Source of the DNA: Dehalococcoidia bacterium
Lineage (GTDB): Bacteria > Chloroflexota > Dehalococcoidia > Lucifugimonadales > SHYT01
Direction of reading: 5' to 3'
DNA: 64,000 nt
NCBI GenBank assembly: GCA_009692665.1
Contig: SHYT01000003.1
Span: forward strand, 97,879-161,878
Below are positions 7,496-16,569 of the stretch, one piece after another. Position 1 is the first letter of the stretch; the number at the start of each line of letters is the position of its first letter. The position numbers and the translations under genes are program-made. The notes under the pieces are model-generated. The model was not told where the DNA came from. It saw only the letters and a list, made by a program, of their open reading frames with translations, and made no database searches.

Positions 7496-10400
7496 TTACG
7501 AACGTCCGCTTGCGACCTTTTGTCGAGCTTTGCCGGCAGCTTTCTTTCCGTTGGTGCGGGCGCCATTATTGTGCACTTCCGGTACTGCGCCGTTTGTCTC
7601 GTTCGTTGGCGCATGGATTTTGGGCTTCCCGCCAATGAGCGATTGCAGGTACTCGCCGGTTATTGACTCAGGGGTGCGCGCCACATCTTCCGGCGTGCCC
7701 ACGGCGATGACGCGGCCGCCGCGCTCGCCCGCGCCGGGCCCAAGGTCTATGAGCCAGTCCGCGTTCTTGATCACGTCCAAGTGATGCTCGATAACGATGA
7801 TGCTGTTGCCCGCGTCCACCAACCTGTGCATCACGCGCAGGAGCGCGGCCACGTCCTCAAAGGACAGTCCTGTGGTCGGCTCATCAAGGATGTAGAGCGT
7901 GCGGCCCGTGGCGCGTTTGGAAAGCTCCGTGGAGAGTTTGATGCGCTGCGCCTCGCCGCCGGACAGCGTGGTGGCTGGCTGGCCCAGGCGCATGTAGCCA
8001 AGGCCCACTTGCTGCATGGTCTCCAGCTTGTTGCGGATGGATGGAATGTTCTTGAACAGTTCCGCCGCTTCATCCACGTTGGAGTTCAGGATGTCCGTGA
8101 TGGACTTGTCGTGGAACTTTACTTCCAGCGCTTCGCGGTCGTAGCGGGCGCCCTTGCAGACTTCGCAGGGGACCGTGACGTCCGGAAGGAACTGCATTTC
8201 GATCTGGATGTAGCCGTCGCCCTGGCAGGCTTCGCAGCGGCCGCCCTTTACGTTGAAGGAGAAGCGGCCCGGCTGATAGCCGCGCGCCTTTGCTTCAGGC
8301 AGTGAAGCGAAGAGCTCGCGCATGGGCGTGAACGCGCCCACGTATGTTGCCGGGTTGCTGCGCGGCGTCCGGCCAATGGGCGACTGGTCAATGTTGATGA
8401 CCTTGTCTATGTTCTCGATGCCGGTGATGGAATCGTGCTCACCCGGCTTGTCCTTGGCCCGGTACAGGATCTGCGCCAGTCGCTTGTAGAGCACGTCGTA
8501 GACAAGCGTGCTCTTGCCGGAGCCCGAGACGCCCGTAATGCAGACCATCTTGCCTAACGGGAAGTCCACGGTCACGTTTTTAAGGTTGTTTTCGCGCGCG
8601 CCCTTGAGCACCACGGACTTGCCGCTGCCGGCCCGTCGTGTCTTGGGGACAGCAATCTGCTTCCTGCCGGACAGGTACGCGCCGGTCAGGGAGTTGGGAT
8701 TGTCCATGACTTCTTGCAGCGTGCCCGTGGCCACCACGTAGCCGCCGTGCTCGCCCGCGCCGGGGCCCATGTCCACGATGAAGTCCGCCGCGCGCATGAC
8801 CGCCTCGTCATGCTCCACCAGCAGGACCGTGTTGCCCAGGTCGCGCAGGCGCTTGAGGGTTTCCACCAGCCGGTAATCGTCTGCGGGGTGCAAGCCGATG
8901 GTTGGCTCGTCGCAGACGTACAGGACGCCCATGAGGCCTGAGCCGATTTGCGTCGCCAGACGGATGCGCTGCGCCTCACCGCCGGAGAGGGTCGCGGCCA
9001 TGCGCTCTACGGTAAGGTATTCCAGGCCAATGTCGGCCAAGAATTTTAGGCGCGCATAAATCTCTTTTAGGATTTGCTTCGCGATGAGCAGGTCACGCTC
9101 AGAGAGCGCGGTCTCGTCCGCCACGCGCTCCGGCGACGTCTTCTGGATGTCGTTCACCCATGCCAGCGCCTTCTCCACGCTGAGCGCGGATACCTGCATG
9201 ATGTTCTTCCCGCAGACAGTGACCGCGAGCGCTTCGGGCTTCAGCCGCTTGCCCGTGCACTTCGTGCAGGGCCGCTGGGCCATGTACCGCTCGATTTCCG
9301 CCTTAACGAAATCGGATTCGGTCTCCTTGTAACGGCGCATGAGGTTGGGGATAACGCCCTCAAACGTGGTCTCCCACGAGTACGTGTGCCCCCGGTGCGT
9401 GCGGTGGCGCATGGTGAACGAGTTCTCTCGGTCGCCGTAGAGGATGAGGTCGAGGGTGTCCGGCATCAGGTTGCGCACCGACGTCTTCGTTGAGAAGCCG
9501 TGCTTCTTGGCCAAAGACTCCAGCAAGCTGGTGTACCAGACGCTGGACGAGCCTGAGCGCACCCACGGTTGGATGGCCCCCTCTGCCAATGAAAGATCCC
9601 GGTTGGGGATGACCATGTCCGGGTCAACCTCCAATTTGAACCCCAGGCCGGTGCACTCCGGGCACGCGCCGTGCGGGTTGTTGAAGCTGAACGACCTCGG
9701 CTCCAGCTCGCCGAGGCTGACGCCGTCGTAGGGGCAGGCGAACTGCTGCGAGAAGACCATCTCTTGCTCTGGCGCGCTCAGCACAGAAACGCCTACCACG
9801 CCCTCGGCAAGCTTGATGGCGGTGTCGACCGAGTTGGCGACGCGCGACTGCTCCAGTGATGCGTTGGCGACCAGGCGGTCAATGACGATCTCCACCGTGT
9901 GGCGCTTGTTCTTGTCGAGCGTGATCGTCTCGGACAGCTCGTGCATCTTCTTGTCCACGCGGGCGCGGACGAAGCCTTTCTTGCGCGCGTCTTCCAGCAC
10001 GTCCTTGTACTCGCCCTTGCGGTCACGCACGGCGGGGGCCAGCACTATGAAGCGCGTGCCCTGCGGCAGCGCCATGATGGAGTCCACGATTTGCTGGGTG
10101 GTCTGCTTCTGCACGGGCCGCCCGCACTGCGGACAGTGCGGCTTGCCTGCGCGGGCGTACAGCAGGCGCAGGTGGTCGTACACCTCCGTGATGGTGCCGA
10201 CGGTGGAACGCGGGTTATGTGACGCGCCCTTCTGGTCGATGGAGATGGCGGGAGAAAGCCCCTCGATGTAGTCCACATCGGGCTTTTCCATGCGGCCCAG
10301 GAACTGGCGGGCGTACGCGGACAACGACTCGACGTAGCGGCGCTGGCCTTCGGCGTAGATGGTGTCGAAGGCCAGGGAGCTTTTGCCTGAGCCAGAGACG

Positions 10401-10537
10401 CCGGTGATGACCACCAGCTTGTTGCGGGGGATGGTGACGTCAATGCCCTTGAGGTTGTGCTCTCGGGCGCCTTTAACAACGATGTTTTCCAGGAGAGTGC
10501 TCCTTCTACGTGTGGGGAATTGGGATAAAAGCCGCAA
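7496..10537 (-). CDS. uvrA: Excinuclease ABC subunit A
   Basis: DNA-damage recognition ATPase of nucleotide excision repair, about 1000 residues. Both ABC halves are visible: [10 protein letters not shown] near the N-terminus, [10 protein letters not shown] mid-protein and two LSGGEAQRI signature motifs. Zinc modules include [34 protein letters not shown] and CEVCKGARY. The C-terminal tail is basic ([11 protein letters not shown]). TTG 10537 opens the frame, but the family begins at [12 protein letters not shown]; a CTG at 10492 with AGAAGGAG upstream fits both homology and ribosome site, so the true start is probably CTG. Confidence 0.97.
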   Translation of the reverse strand: MRLLSQFPTRRRSTLLENIVVKGAREHNLKGIDVTIPRNKLVVITGVSGSGKSSLAFDTIYAEGQRRYVESLSAYARQFLGRMEKPDVDYIEGLSPAISIDQKGASHNPRSTVGTITEVYDHLRLLYARAGKPHCPQCGRPVQKQTTQQIVDSIMALPQGTRFIVLAPAVRDRKGEYKDVLEDARKKGFVRARVDKKMHELSETITLDKNKRHTVEIVIDRLVANASLEQSRVANSVDTAIKLAEGVVGVSVLSAPEQEMVFSQQFACPYDGVSLGELEPRSFSFNNPHGACPECTGLGFKLEVDPDMVIPNRDLSLAEGAIQPWVRSGSSSVWYTSLLESLAKKHGFSTKTSVRNLMPDTLDLILYGDRENSFTMRHRTHRGHTYSWETTFEGVIPNLMRRYKETESDFVKAEIERYMAQRPCTKCTGKRLKPEALAVTVCGKNIMQVSALSVEKALAWVNDIQKTSPERVADETALSERDLLIAKQILKEIYARLKFLADIGLEYLTVERMAATLSGGEAQRIRLATQIGSGLMGVLYVCDEPTIGLHPADDYRLVETLKRLRDLGNTVLLVEHDEAVMRAADFIVDMGPGAGEHGGYVVATGTLQEVMDNPNSLTGAYLSGRKQIAVPKTRRAGSGKSVVLKGARENNLKNVTVDFPLGKMVCITGVSGSGKSTLVYDVLYKRLAQILYRAKDKPGEHDSITGIENIDKVINIDQSPIGRTPRSNPATYVGAFTPMRELFASLPEAKARGYQPGRFSFNVKGGRCEACQGDGYIQIEMQFLPDVTVPCEVCKGARYDREALEVKFHDKSITDILNSNVDEAAELFKNIPSIRNKLETMQQVGLGYMRLGQPATTLSGGEAQRIKLSTELSKRATGRTLYILDEPTTGLSFEDVAALLRVMHRLVDAGNSIIVIEHHLDVIKNADWLIDLGPGAGERGGRVIAVGTPEDVARTPESITGEYLQSLIGGKPKIHAPTNETNGAVPEVHNNGARTNGKKAAGKARQKVASGRS

Positions 10538-10549
10538 GAACTATTGTAC
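10538..10549 (-). promoter_or_regulatory. Candidate SOS (LexA-like) box and -10 of uvrA
   Basis: GAAC-TATT-GTAC is one base from the GAACNNNNGTTC consensus of Gram-positive LexA/DinR boxes. On the coding strand TACAAT (10543-10548) overlaps it as a -10 element. Transcription would begin near the TTG codon, which supports the downstream CTG start. The -35 region is not convincing. Confidence 0.35.
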
Positions 10550-10904
10550 CAGCCAGAGGCGCGGACGCGGCACGCTGCGCGAGGTGTTAGGGTGTGTCTG
10601 GCGGGCGAACGCCTGGTGCCTGATAGGGTCTGGTGTTTACATACGACCGTTTGACTTCGCGGGGCCTGACAGGTTTTCAGGCCGTGGCGCGGCGCCCGGT
10701 TTGATGTCCTGTAGAGGTTCGTGGGTTTCACGCGAGCGATAAGCGGGGGGGGCACGAGCGCTAAACGGCTGAGTCTATTGGGTCGGCAATCCTACGTTGC
10801 CAGCGCACGTGAGGCTTCGTGGTAGATATAACCCATTCCTGGTTTGTGCTTTTCTGAACGTACCCGTTCGCCGCATCGTACCCGCGTTTACAGGCTCCTG
10901 AGAT
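10550..10904. other. Intergenic region between uvrA and nuoA
   Basis: No coding region is supported. It holds a 7-bp hairpin (GGCCTGA/TCAGGCC at 10663-10683, no U-run) and otherwise unstructured sequence between two divergent transcripts. Confidence 0.5.
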
Positions 10905-10934
10905 TTGACATTGGAGTGGGCCGAATGCTATAGT
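10905..10934 (+). promoter_or_regulatory. nuo operon promoter
   Basis: TTGACA (10905-10910), 18-base spacer, TATAGT (10929-10934). The start site would fall near 10941, leaving a leader of about 13 bases with GGAGGG three bases before the nuoA ATG. Confidence 0.8.
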
Positions 10935-10953
10935 CTGGCTGTTTGGAGGGTGC

Positions 10954-11322
10954 ATGCCTCAGGAATACGCCATCAATTACGGCGCAGTGGTACTGGCGGC
11001 AATCGTAGGGCTCATGGCAGTGCTTTTCATGTTCCTGACCAACTATTTGTTGGCTCCCCGGCGTTCCTCAGCGATAAAAGGTCTTCCGTTTGAGTGTGGC
11101 GTCCCCGCCGCACCGTTCACCTGGTCACAAATCAACATCCGGTACTACATCTTCGCCATTTTGTTCCTGGTGTTTGACGTTGAGGCGGTGTTCCTATTCC
11201 CTTGGGTCATCATCTACCTGAAGAGTGCACCCATCGTCTTCTACGAAATGCTCGTGTTCCTCGCCATCCTGCTTTTCGGCCTGCTGTACGGCTGGAAGAA
11301 AGGGATGCTTGAATGGCAGTAA
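10954..11322 (+). CDS. nuoA: NADH-quinone oxidoreductase subunit A
   Basis: Small membrane subunit of complex I, 122 residues, three helices. The conserved loop is visible (LPFECGVP near residues 46-53), as are [18 protein letters not shown] in helix 2 and the C-terminal [12 protein letters not shown]. First gene of the nuo operon directly behind a strong promoter. Its 3' end overlaps the nuoB start by ten bases, which implies coupled translation. Confidence 0.95.
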   Translation: MPQEYAINYGAVVLAAIVGLMAVLFMFLTNYLLAPRRSSAIKGLPFECGVPAAPFTWSQINIRYYIFAILFLVFDVEAVFLFPWVIIYLKSAPIVFYEMLVFLAILLFGLLYGWKKGMLEWQ

Positions 11323-12014
11323 CTGGCAACACTCCTCCAGGGAATTTTGGGCCGGAGAACCCAGGAAAACCGGGACTTCTTCCGGCTGACAAAGCACGCC
11401 AGGTCATCTGGAAGAGCATTGGGCCAAGAACGCCGGCAGAAGAGGGCATTACTGTAGGCACGGGCAATAGGCCTGCCCCCGCGCCCTACCAGAAATACGC
11501 GCCTGCAATGATCACGACGACCACGCAGAAGCTCTTTGCCATGGCGCGCGCGAACTCGCTGTGGCCGCTGCAGTTCGGGCTGGCGTGCTGCGCCATCGAG
11601 ATGATTTCCACCTACATGGCGCACCACGACCTCGACCGGATTGGCGTCGTCACGTGGCCATCGCCGCGGCAGAGCGACGTGATGATTGTGGCTGGCACGG
11701 TGGTCAAGAAAATGGCGGAACCTATCAGGCTGCTGTACGAGCAAATGCCGGAGCCGAAGTGGGTCATTGCCATGGGCGCGTGCGCGACCAACGGCGGGCC
11801 GTATTGGCGGTCATACTCGGTTGTCATGGGTGTAGACCACATTATCCCGGTCGACATCTACATCCCTGGTTGCCCCCCGCGCCCCGAAGCACTTCTTGAC
11901 GGCATCTTCAAACTGCAGGAAAAGATACAACAGGACGCGAAACGCAGTGGTCAGTCAGGAACCGCCCAGGCCGGCGACACCGCCACCCTCGAGGCCCCCC
12001 GTCCCAGCGGCTAG
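11313..12014 (+). CDS. nuoB: NADH-quinone oxidoreductase subunit B
   Basis: Carries the terminal [4Fe-4S] cluster N2 that passes electrons to quinone. Ligand motifs: [10 protein letters not shown] (C92, C93), GACA (C157) and PGCPPRPE (C187). [14 protein letters not shown] is the family signature. At 233 residues it is longer than usual because of an N-terminal extension of about 60 residues rich in Pro/Gly, and it has a short low-complexity C-terminal tail. The start ATG overlaps nuoA. Confidence 0.96.
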   Translation: MAVTGNTPPGNFGPENPGKPGLLPADKARQVIWKSIGPRTPAEEGITVGTGNRPAPAPYQKYAPAMITTTTQKLFAMARANSLWPLQFGLACCAIEMISTYMAHHDLDRIGVVTWPSPRQSDVMIVAGTVVKKMAEPIRLLYEQMPEPKWVIAMGACATNGGPYWRSYSVVMGVDHIIPVDIYIPGCPPRPEALLDGIFKLQEKIQQDAKRSGQSGTAQAGDTATLEAPRPSG

Positions 12015-12513
12015 CGCTGGTCATGGGGCCGCCGAGGCTCCCTCAAAATTGAATGCCAAGGGCCTGGCGTTGATGCGCCTGCTGCCTGAAGTCCTCGCTC
12101 CTTTTTCACCACAGATTGCCGCCAGCTACGACGACGTGGTCATTACGGTGGACAAGAGCAAGCTCGTCCAGATGGCCCGTGTCCTGCGCGACGATAGCCG
12201 CCTGAGCTTTGACCTGATGCGTCTACTCACCGTGGTTGACTACAATGACCACTTCCAAGTCGTGTACCATCTATGGTCGCTGGGCAAGCGGCACCGCACG
12301 GTAGTGAAGGTGGACACGCCCGCCGCTGAGGCTTCAGTCCCGTCCGTCACATCGGTGTGGAGGACGGCAGACTGGTACGAACGCGAGGGCAAAGAGCTGT
12401 TCGGCGTGAACTTTGAAGGGCATCCCAAGCTAGAGCCGCTCCTGTTGTGGGAGGGCTTTGAGGGATACCCGGGGCGCAGGTCCTACCAGCTCTTCGATTA
12501 CAAGGAGTTCTAG
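11947..12513 (+). CDS. nuoC: NADH-quinone oxidoreductase subunit C
   Basis: Peripheral-arm 30-kDa subunit. The core motif is clear: [19 protein letters not shown] with EGHP and [12 protein letters not shown] near the C-terminus. The N-terminus is Pro/Ala-rich and overlaps nuoB. TTG 11896, GTG 11947 and TTG 12049 are possible starts; GTG 11947 is chosen because AGGA precedes it at a workable distance, but the choice is weak. It ends two bases before the nuoD ATG. Confidence 0.9.
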   Translation: MVSQEPPRPATPPPSRPPVPAASAGHGAAEAPSKLNAKGLALMRLLPEVLAPFSPQIAASYDDVVITVDKSKLVQMARVLRDDSRLSFDLMRLLTVVDYNDHFQVVYHLWSLGKRHRTVVKVDTPAAEASVPSVTSVWRTADWYEREGKELFGVNFEGHPKLEPLLLWEGFEGYPGRRSYQLFDYKEF

Positions 12514-12514
12514 C

Positions 12515-13633
12515 ATGGCGCAATCGCGTCCACTGCAATCGCTGGACATGATGGTGAACATGGGGCCGCAGCACCCCAGCACGCACGGCGTCTTCCGCAT
12601 GGTGCTGTGGGTGGACGGCGAGTACATCGTGGAGGCCGAGCCATACATCGGCTACCTGCACCGCGGCACGGAGAAGCTGTGCGAGGGCGAGCTGTACCCG
12701 CAAATCATCACGCTCTTTGACCGGCTGGACTACCTGGCGAACTTCAACAATGAGTGGACGCTCTGTCTGGCGATGGAAAAGCTGATGAGCGTGCAGGTGC
12801 CGGAGCGCGCCGAGTACATCCGCCTCATCCTCTGTGAGCTGAACCGTATCGCGAGCCACATGCTGTTCTACGGTACGATGGGCCTGGACGCGGGCGCTAT
12901 GACGCCGGTGATGTGGGGTTTCCGCGAGCGCGAGCGCATCCAGCGCCTATTCGAGGCGACGAGCGGCGCGCGCATGATGCACAACTACTTCCGGATCGGC
13001 GGCATTAAAGAGGATGTGCCAGAGGACTGGAAGGCCCGTGTGAGCGGGCTGGCCTCAGAGCTGGAAAAGAGCATCGAAGAGTGCGACAAGCTGCTCACTT
13101 ATAACGAGGTGTACCTGGTCCGCTCCGTCAACGTCGGTAAGCTTTCCGCCAAGGAAGCACTGGAGTGGGGCGTAACCGGCCCGTGCCTGCGCGCTTCCGG
13201 TATCCCCTACGACGTGCGCACGTCTGAACCGTACTCGCTCTACAATCGGTTCCAGTTCGACATCCCGGTGGGCAAGAACGGGGACACGTGGGACCGGTAC
13301 GCGTTGCGGGTTGAAGAGATGCGGCAGTCGGTGAAGATCATCAAGCAGGCGCTGGGGCAGATGCCGGATACCGGGCCGTTCATGGCGACCGGCGTGCGGC
13401 GCATCCCCAGACCGCCCAAAGGCGAGGTGTACCTTGGCACTGAAAACCCACGTGGCGAGTTTGGCGTGTACATAGTGAGCGACGGCGGCGATAAGCCGTA
13501 CCGCTTGAAGATTCGCCCGCCGTCCTTTGTGAATTTGCAGGCGCTGAAGGCCATGCTCCGCAACTCGTACATTGCGGACTCGGTCATGATCCTTGGCTCC
13601 CTGGACATTGTGCTTGGCGAGGTGGACCGTTAA
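12515..13633 (+). CDS. nuoD: NADH-quinone oxidoreductase subunit D
   Basis: 49-kDa subunit forming the quinone pocket together with NuoB. Visible signatures: MGPQHPSTHGVFRM at the N-terminus, GYLHRGTEKL, RIASHMLFYG and a C-terminal RPPSFVNLQAL with final DIVLGEVDR. 372 residues is usual for the family. ATG 12515 is preferred over an upstream frame start at 12458 because AAGGAG (12502-12507) lies at ideal distance and the homology begins there. The stop TAA shares an A with the next ATG. Confidence 0.96.
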   Translation: MAQSRPLQSLDMMVNMGPQHPSTHGVFRMVLWVDGEYIVEAEPYIGYLHRGTEKLCEGELYPQIITLFDRLDYLANFNNEWTLCLAMEKLMSVQVPERAEYIRLILCELNRIASHMLFYGTMGLDAGAMTPVMWGFRERERIQRLFEATSGARMMHNYFRIGGIKEDVPEDWKARVSGLASELEKSIEECDKLLTYNEVYLVRSVNVGKLSAKEALEWGVTGPCLRASGIPYDVRTSEPYSLYNRFQFDIPVGKNGDTWDRYALRVEEMRQSVKIIKQALGQMPDTGPFMATGVRRIPRPPKGEVYLGTENPRGEFGVYIVSDGGDKPYRLKIRPPSFVNLQALKAMLRNSYIADSVMILGSLDIVLGEVDR

Positions 13634-13743
13634 TGACGTGGTTTGGATGGGTCGCGAGTCTCGGTGGCATCCTGTCAGTTCTCTGCGTGTGCGGCGTCTT
13701 GGGCGTGTTCCTGGCGACCATGAAGGGTGAGCTGGAGCGGTAA
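13633..13743 (+). CDS. 36-residue single-helix membrane ORF in nuo operon
   Basis: Reads MTWFGWVASLGGILSVL and continues as one hydrophobic helix, ending TMKGELER. It is joined on both sides by TAATG: it starts inside the nuoD stop and its stop overlaps the nuoH start. It occupies the place where nuoEFG usually lie. Over 30 positions from WF it matches the start of this operon's own NuoH at 14 (WFxxxASxGGxL, then C, V, G, F, A, M, G), so it may be a duplicated copy of that helix. No known complex I subunit of this kind is recognised. Confidence 0.6.
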   Translation: MTWFGWVASLGGILSVLCVCGVLGVFLATMKGELER

Positions 13744-15014
13744 TGGACCACTGGTTTGCGGTCGCCGCGTCCATAGGCGGCGTGCTGGCGATAAGCTGCT
13801 TCCTGGCCGTGGGCGGGATGTTCGTGGCCATGATGTTCGGCTGGAAGTTCGCGGTGCTGACCGGGCTGGCGCAAACCGGCGCGGCGCTGGTCACGGCTAT
13901 TGTGGCGCTGCTGCTCATCTTTGGCGGATGGCGCATGGTGTTCATCGCCGCGGGCACTGTGGGTCTGTTCGCGTTCCTGTCCGTGGCGGTCCTGGCTATC
14001 ACGCTCTACGAACGAAAAGTGCTCGCGCGGTTCCATCAGCGGCTCGGGCCGATGCGTGTGGGGCCGCACGGCATTCTGCAGCCGCTTGCGGACGCCATTA
14101 AAATTGTGACCAAGGAAGACATCATGCCCGCGTGGACAGACCATGCGGTGTTCTGGTTGGCGCCCATTGCGTTCTTCATCCCCACGTTCCTCATCTGGCT
14201 GGTGGTGCCGTTTGCAGACGGGTGGGTCGTCGCGGACATGGAGCTGGGCCTGCTGTACCTGGTGGCGTTCTCTGTGCTGGCCATTGCGGGACTGTTCATG
14301 GCGGGATGGAGCTCCGCGAACAAGTACAGCATGATAGGCGGCCTGCGGGCGATTGCGCAGCTCATCAGCTATGAGATCCCCATCATCGTGATTGTCATCA
14401 CGCTGGGCCTGACCGCCGGGTCGCTGAACATCAGCGCCGTCGTGAACGCGCAGAACACTGCGTGGTACATCCTGACGCAGCCGCTGGCGTTCGCAATCTT
14501 CTTCCTGGCGGGCCTGGCGGAGATCGGCCGGACGCCCTTCGACATCTACCACGCGGAATCGGAAGTCATGGGCGGTCCGTTTCTGGAGTACAGCGGCGCA
14601 CACTGGGCCATCTTCTATCTGGCCGAGTACATTAACACCTTCCTGCTAGGCGTGTTCGTCACGCTGCTGTTCCTTGGCGGCTGGCTCGGGCCAGTGCTGC
14701 CCGCCATCTTATGGTTCTTCATCAAGGTGTTCGCGGTCATTGCGGTGATGTTCTGGTTCCGCGGCACGTTCCCGCGCTTCCGCATTGACCAACTGATGTC
14801 GCTGGGGTGGAAGTTCCTGATTCCACTGGCCTTCGTGAACTTCATCGTCACGGCTGTGGTAGCCTTCTACGGGCTGCCCGCGTATGTGTTGGCAATTATC
14901 GAACTGGCGGCACTGGTGGGGATCGCAGTCCTGGTGCAGTCGAAGCTGACTTCACCGAGCCGGCGGCCGACGCTGCGGCTCATATCTGCGAGGGAGTTGC
15001 GTGATGCTCAATAG
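13743..15014 (+). CDS. nuoH: NADH-quinone oxidoreductase subunit H, N-terminally extended
   Basis: Membrane subunit that links the quinone cavity to the proton channels. The standard core begins near residue 75: LSVAVLAITLYERKVLARFHQ, then RLGPMRVGPHG, KEDIMP, and later EIGRTPFDIYHAESE. 423 residues exceeds the usual 320-350. The surplus is mainly an N-terminal part with two extra helices (about residues 4-33 and 36-62) absent from typical NuoH, plus a short tail. The first extra helix resembles the 36-residue ORF upstream. ATG overlaps that ORF's stop. Confidence 0.94.
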   Translation: MDHWFAVAASIGGVLAISCFLAVGGMFVAMMFGWKFAVLTGLAQTGAALVTAIVALLLIFGGWRMVFIAAGTVGLFAFLSVAVLAITLYERKVLARFHQRLGPMRVGPHGILQPLADAIKIVTKEDIMPAWTDHAVFWLAPIAFFIPTFLIWLVVPFADGWVVADMELGLLYLVAFSVLAIAGLFMAGWSSANKYSMIGGLRAIAQLISYEIPIIVIVITLGLTAGSLNISAVVNAQNTAWYILTQPLAFAIFFLAGLAEIGRTPFDIYHAESEVMGGPFLEYSGAHWAIFYLAEYINTFLLGVFVTLLFLGGWLGPVLPAILWFFIKVFAVIAVMFWFRGTFPRFRIDQLMSLGWKFLIPLAFVNFIVTAVVAFYGLPAYVLAIIELAALVGIAVLVQSKLTSPSRRPTLRLISARELRDAQ

Positions 15015-15576
15015 CTTGAAGGGCCTTTTGCTGACGCTCCGAATCGCGCCGCGCAAGCCGGTGACAGCGGAGTACCCGAAGAAGCATCTGCCTATCCAGG
15101 ACAGCTACATGGGCTTTCCTGTGCTGACCTGGGATAGCAGGATTGGCGAGCCGTACTGCACGGGGTGCATGGTGTGCGTCCGGATGTGCCCCACGAACTG
15201 CATGAGCGCACTCATGAAGGACAACCCGCTGAATAAGGAAGGGAAGAGCCCTCGCAAGAAGATTATCGAAGCGTTCGAGATCAACTACGGCCGGTGCATC
15301 CTGTGCGGCATCTGCGAAGAGGTGTGCGCCTTTGACGCCATCACGATGAGCCACCAGCATGAGCTGGGTTCCATGGCGCGCAACGGCCGCCGCGTGGATT
15401 TGCCTCGCCTGCTGGAGCTTGGCAAGCTGTACCAGGACGAGTCCGGCTGGCGTCCGCCAACGGAGATAGAGAAGGAGAAGCAAGCTGCGCTCAAAACAGT
15501 CCAGGCGAGCGCCGCCGCAGGCGCCATTCCGCCGCCCGTCGTGCAGCCGACGAGCCCGCCGCAGGCAGGCCCATAG
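15004..15576 (+). CDS. nuoI: NADH-quinone oxidoreductase subunit I
   Basis: Ferredoxin-like subunit holding clusters N6a and N6b. Two full four-cysteine motifs are seen: CTGCMVCVRMCPTNC and CILCGICEEVCAF. 190 residues; the C-terminal tail after residue 150 is Ala/Pro-rich and not conserved. ATG 15004 is preceded by GTG 15001 in frame; GAGGGAG lies upstream. It overlaps the end of nuoH by eleven bases. Confidence 0.95.
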   Translation: MLNSLKGLLLTLRIAPRKPVTAEYPKKHLPIQDSYMGFPVLTWDSRIGEPYCTGCMVCVRMCPTNCMSALMKDNPLNKEGKSPRKKIIEAFEINYGRCILCGICEEVCAFDAITMSHQHELGSMARNGRRVDLPRLLELGKLYQDESGWRPPTEIEKEKQAALKTVQASAAAGAIPPPVVQPTSPPQAGP

Positions 15577-16101
15577 GTGGGAAGTCTTATCGCCTACAGC
15601 TTCCTGGCAGCCCTGATTGTGGGCGGCGCGCTCGGTGTGGTGACCAGCCGCAATGTGGCCCATGCCGCGCTGTTCCTGCTCACGACGCTCGCGGCCGTGG
15701 CGGGCATCTTCATCCTGTCGCTGGCCGAGTTTCTGGCACTGGTGCAGGTGCTCATCTACGGCGGCGCCATCACCATCGTGCTGCTGTTCGCGTTGATGCT
15801 CACCCGCCTGGAAGAGTTCTCCAACGTAAGAGACAACACGCAGTGGCCGATGGCGATTATCGCATCGGTGGCACTGCTGGTCGTGCTGGTCGGCGCCATC
15901 TTCGCCTCGCGACCATCCGGCGCCGCGCTGCGCGGGGCGTCGTTTCAGGAAGTCGGCACTCAATTGTTCACGAAGTGGGCGGTGCCGTTTGAGGTCGCGT
16001 CCCTTGTCCTGCTGGTCGCGCTTGTGGGCGCGTTCCTGCTAGCCCGCGGCGGCGGCAACCCCGGCGACGACGGCATACGTGACGGAGGGAATCGCTCATG
16101 A
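15577..16101 (+). CDS. nuoJ: NADH-quinone oxidoreductase subunit J
   Basis: Five-helix membrane subunit, 174 residues. Family features: HAALFLLTTLAAVAGIFI, then LVQVLIYGGAITIVLLFALMLT, the pi-bulge helix, and a C-terminal helix. The start is GTG placed immediately after the nuoI TAG, with no spacer. Its TGA stop overlaps the nuoK ATG. Confidence 0.93.
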   Translation: MGSLIAYSFLAALIVGGALGVVTSRNVAHAALFLLTTLAAVAGIFILSLAEFLALVQVLIYGGAITIVLLFALMLTRLEEFSNVRDNTQWPMAIIASVALLVVLVGAIFASRPSGAALRGASFQEVGTQLFTKWAVPFEVASLVLLVALVGAFLLARGGGNPGDDGIRDGGNRS

Positions 16102-16403
16102 CGCTGCTGCACACGGAGCTCCTTAGCGCAGTCCTCTTCGTCATTGGCCTGTACGGTGTGCTGGCGCGTCGCAACGCAGTGCTGGTGCTCATGTCGGTAG
16201 AGCTGATGCTGAACGCGGTGAACATTAACCTGATCGGATATGCCGCGTTCACCGACCCGGGCCGGGTGCTTGGCCAAGTGCTCGCCATCTTCGTCATCAC
16301 GGTGGCCGCCGCGGAAGTGGGTCTCGCGTTGGCGATCATCCTGAGGCTCTATCGCAATCGGGGCACCGTAAACCTGAACGAAATCAACCTAATGAAATGG
16401 TAG
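16098..16403 (+). CDS. nuoK: NADH-quinone oxidoreductase subunit K
   Basis: Three-helix membrane subunit, 101 residues, normal length. Visible: VIGLYGVLARRNAVLVLMSVELMLNAVN with the conserved membrane glutamate, and VTVAAAEVGLALAII with the second one. ATGA overlap with nuoJ. The gene is followed by a 166-base gap that contains a terminator-like hairpin. Confidence 0.95.
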   Translation: MTLLHTELLSAVLFVIGLYGVLARRNAVLVLMSVELMLNAVNINLIGYAAFTDPGRVLGQVLAIFVITVAAAEVGLALAIILRLYRNRGTVNLNEINLMKW

Positions 16404-16514
16404 GCGCTCATGCGCGCGCGGCTGTGGGAACATCGTCCATTCGGGTGCATATGAGGCGTCTCAGTGAAGTGAAATAGCTCGAATACGACAAGGCAATCGG
16501 TGGGGGGGTGAGGT

Positions 16515-16541
16515 GGTCAGTCTGAGGGGACTGGCCTTTTT
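16515..16541 (+). terminator. Intrinsic terminator inside the nuo operon
   Basis: GGTCAGTC paired with GACTGGCC (8 bp, one G-U), loop TGAGGG, then TTTTT. It sits between nuoK and nuoL. It could reduce expression of nuoLMN or be bypassed by readthrough; no clear promoter is seen between it and nuoL. Confidence 0.65.
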
Positions 16542-16569
16542 ACGGACTACATGGTAGCGAGGAACACTG

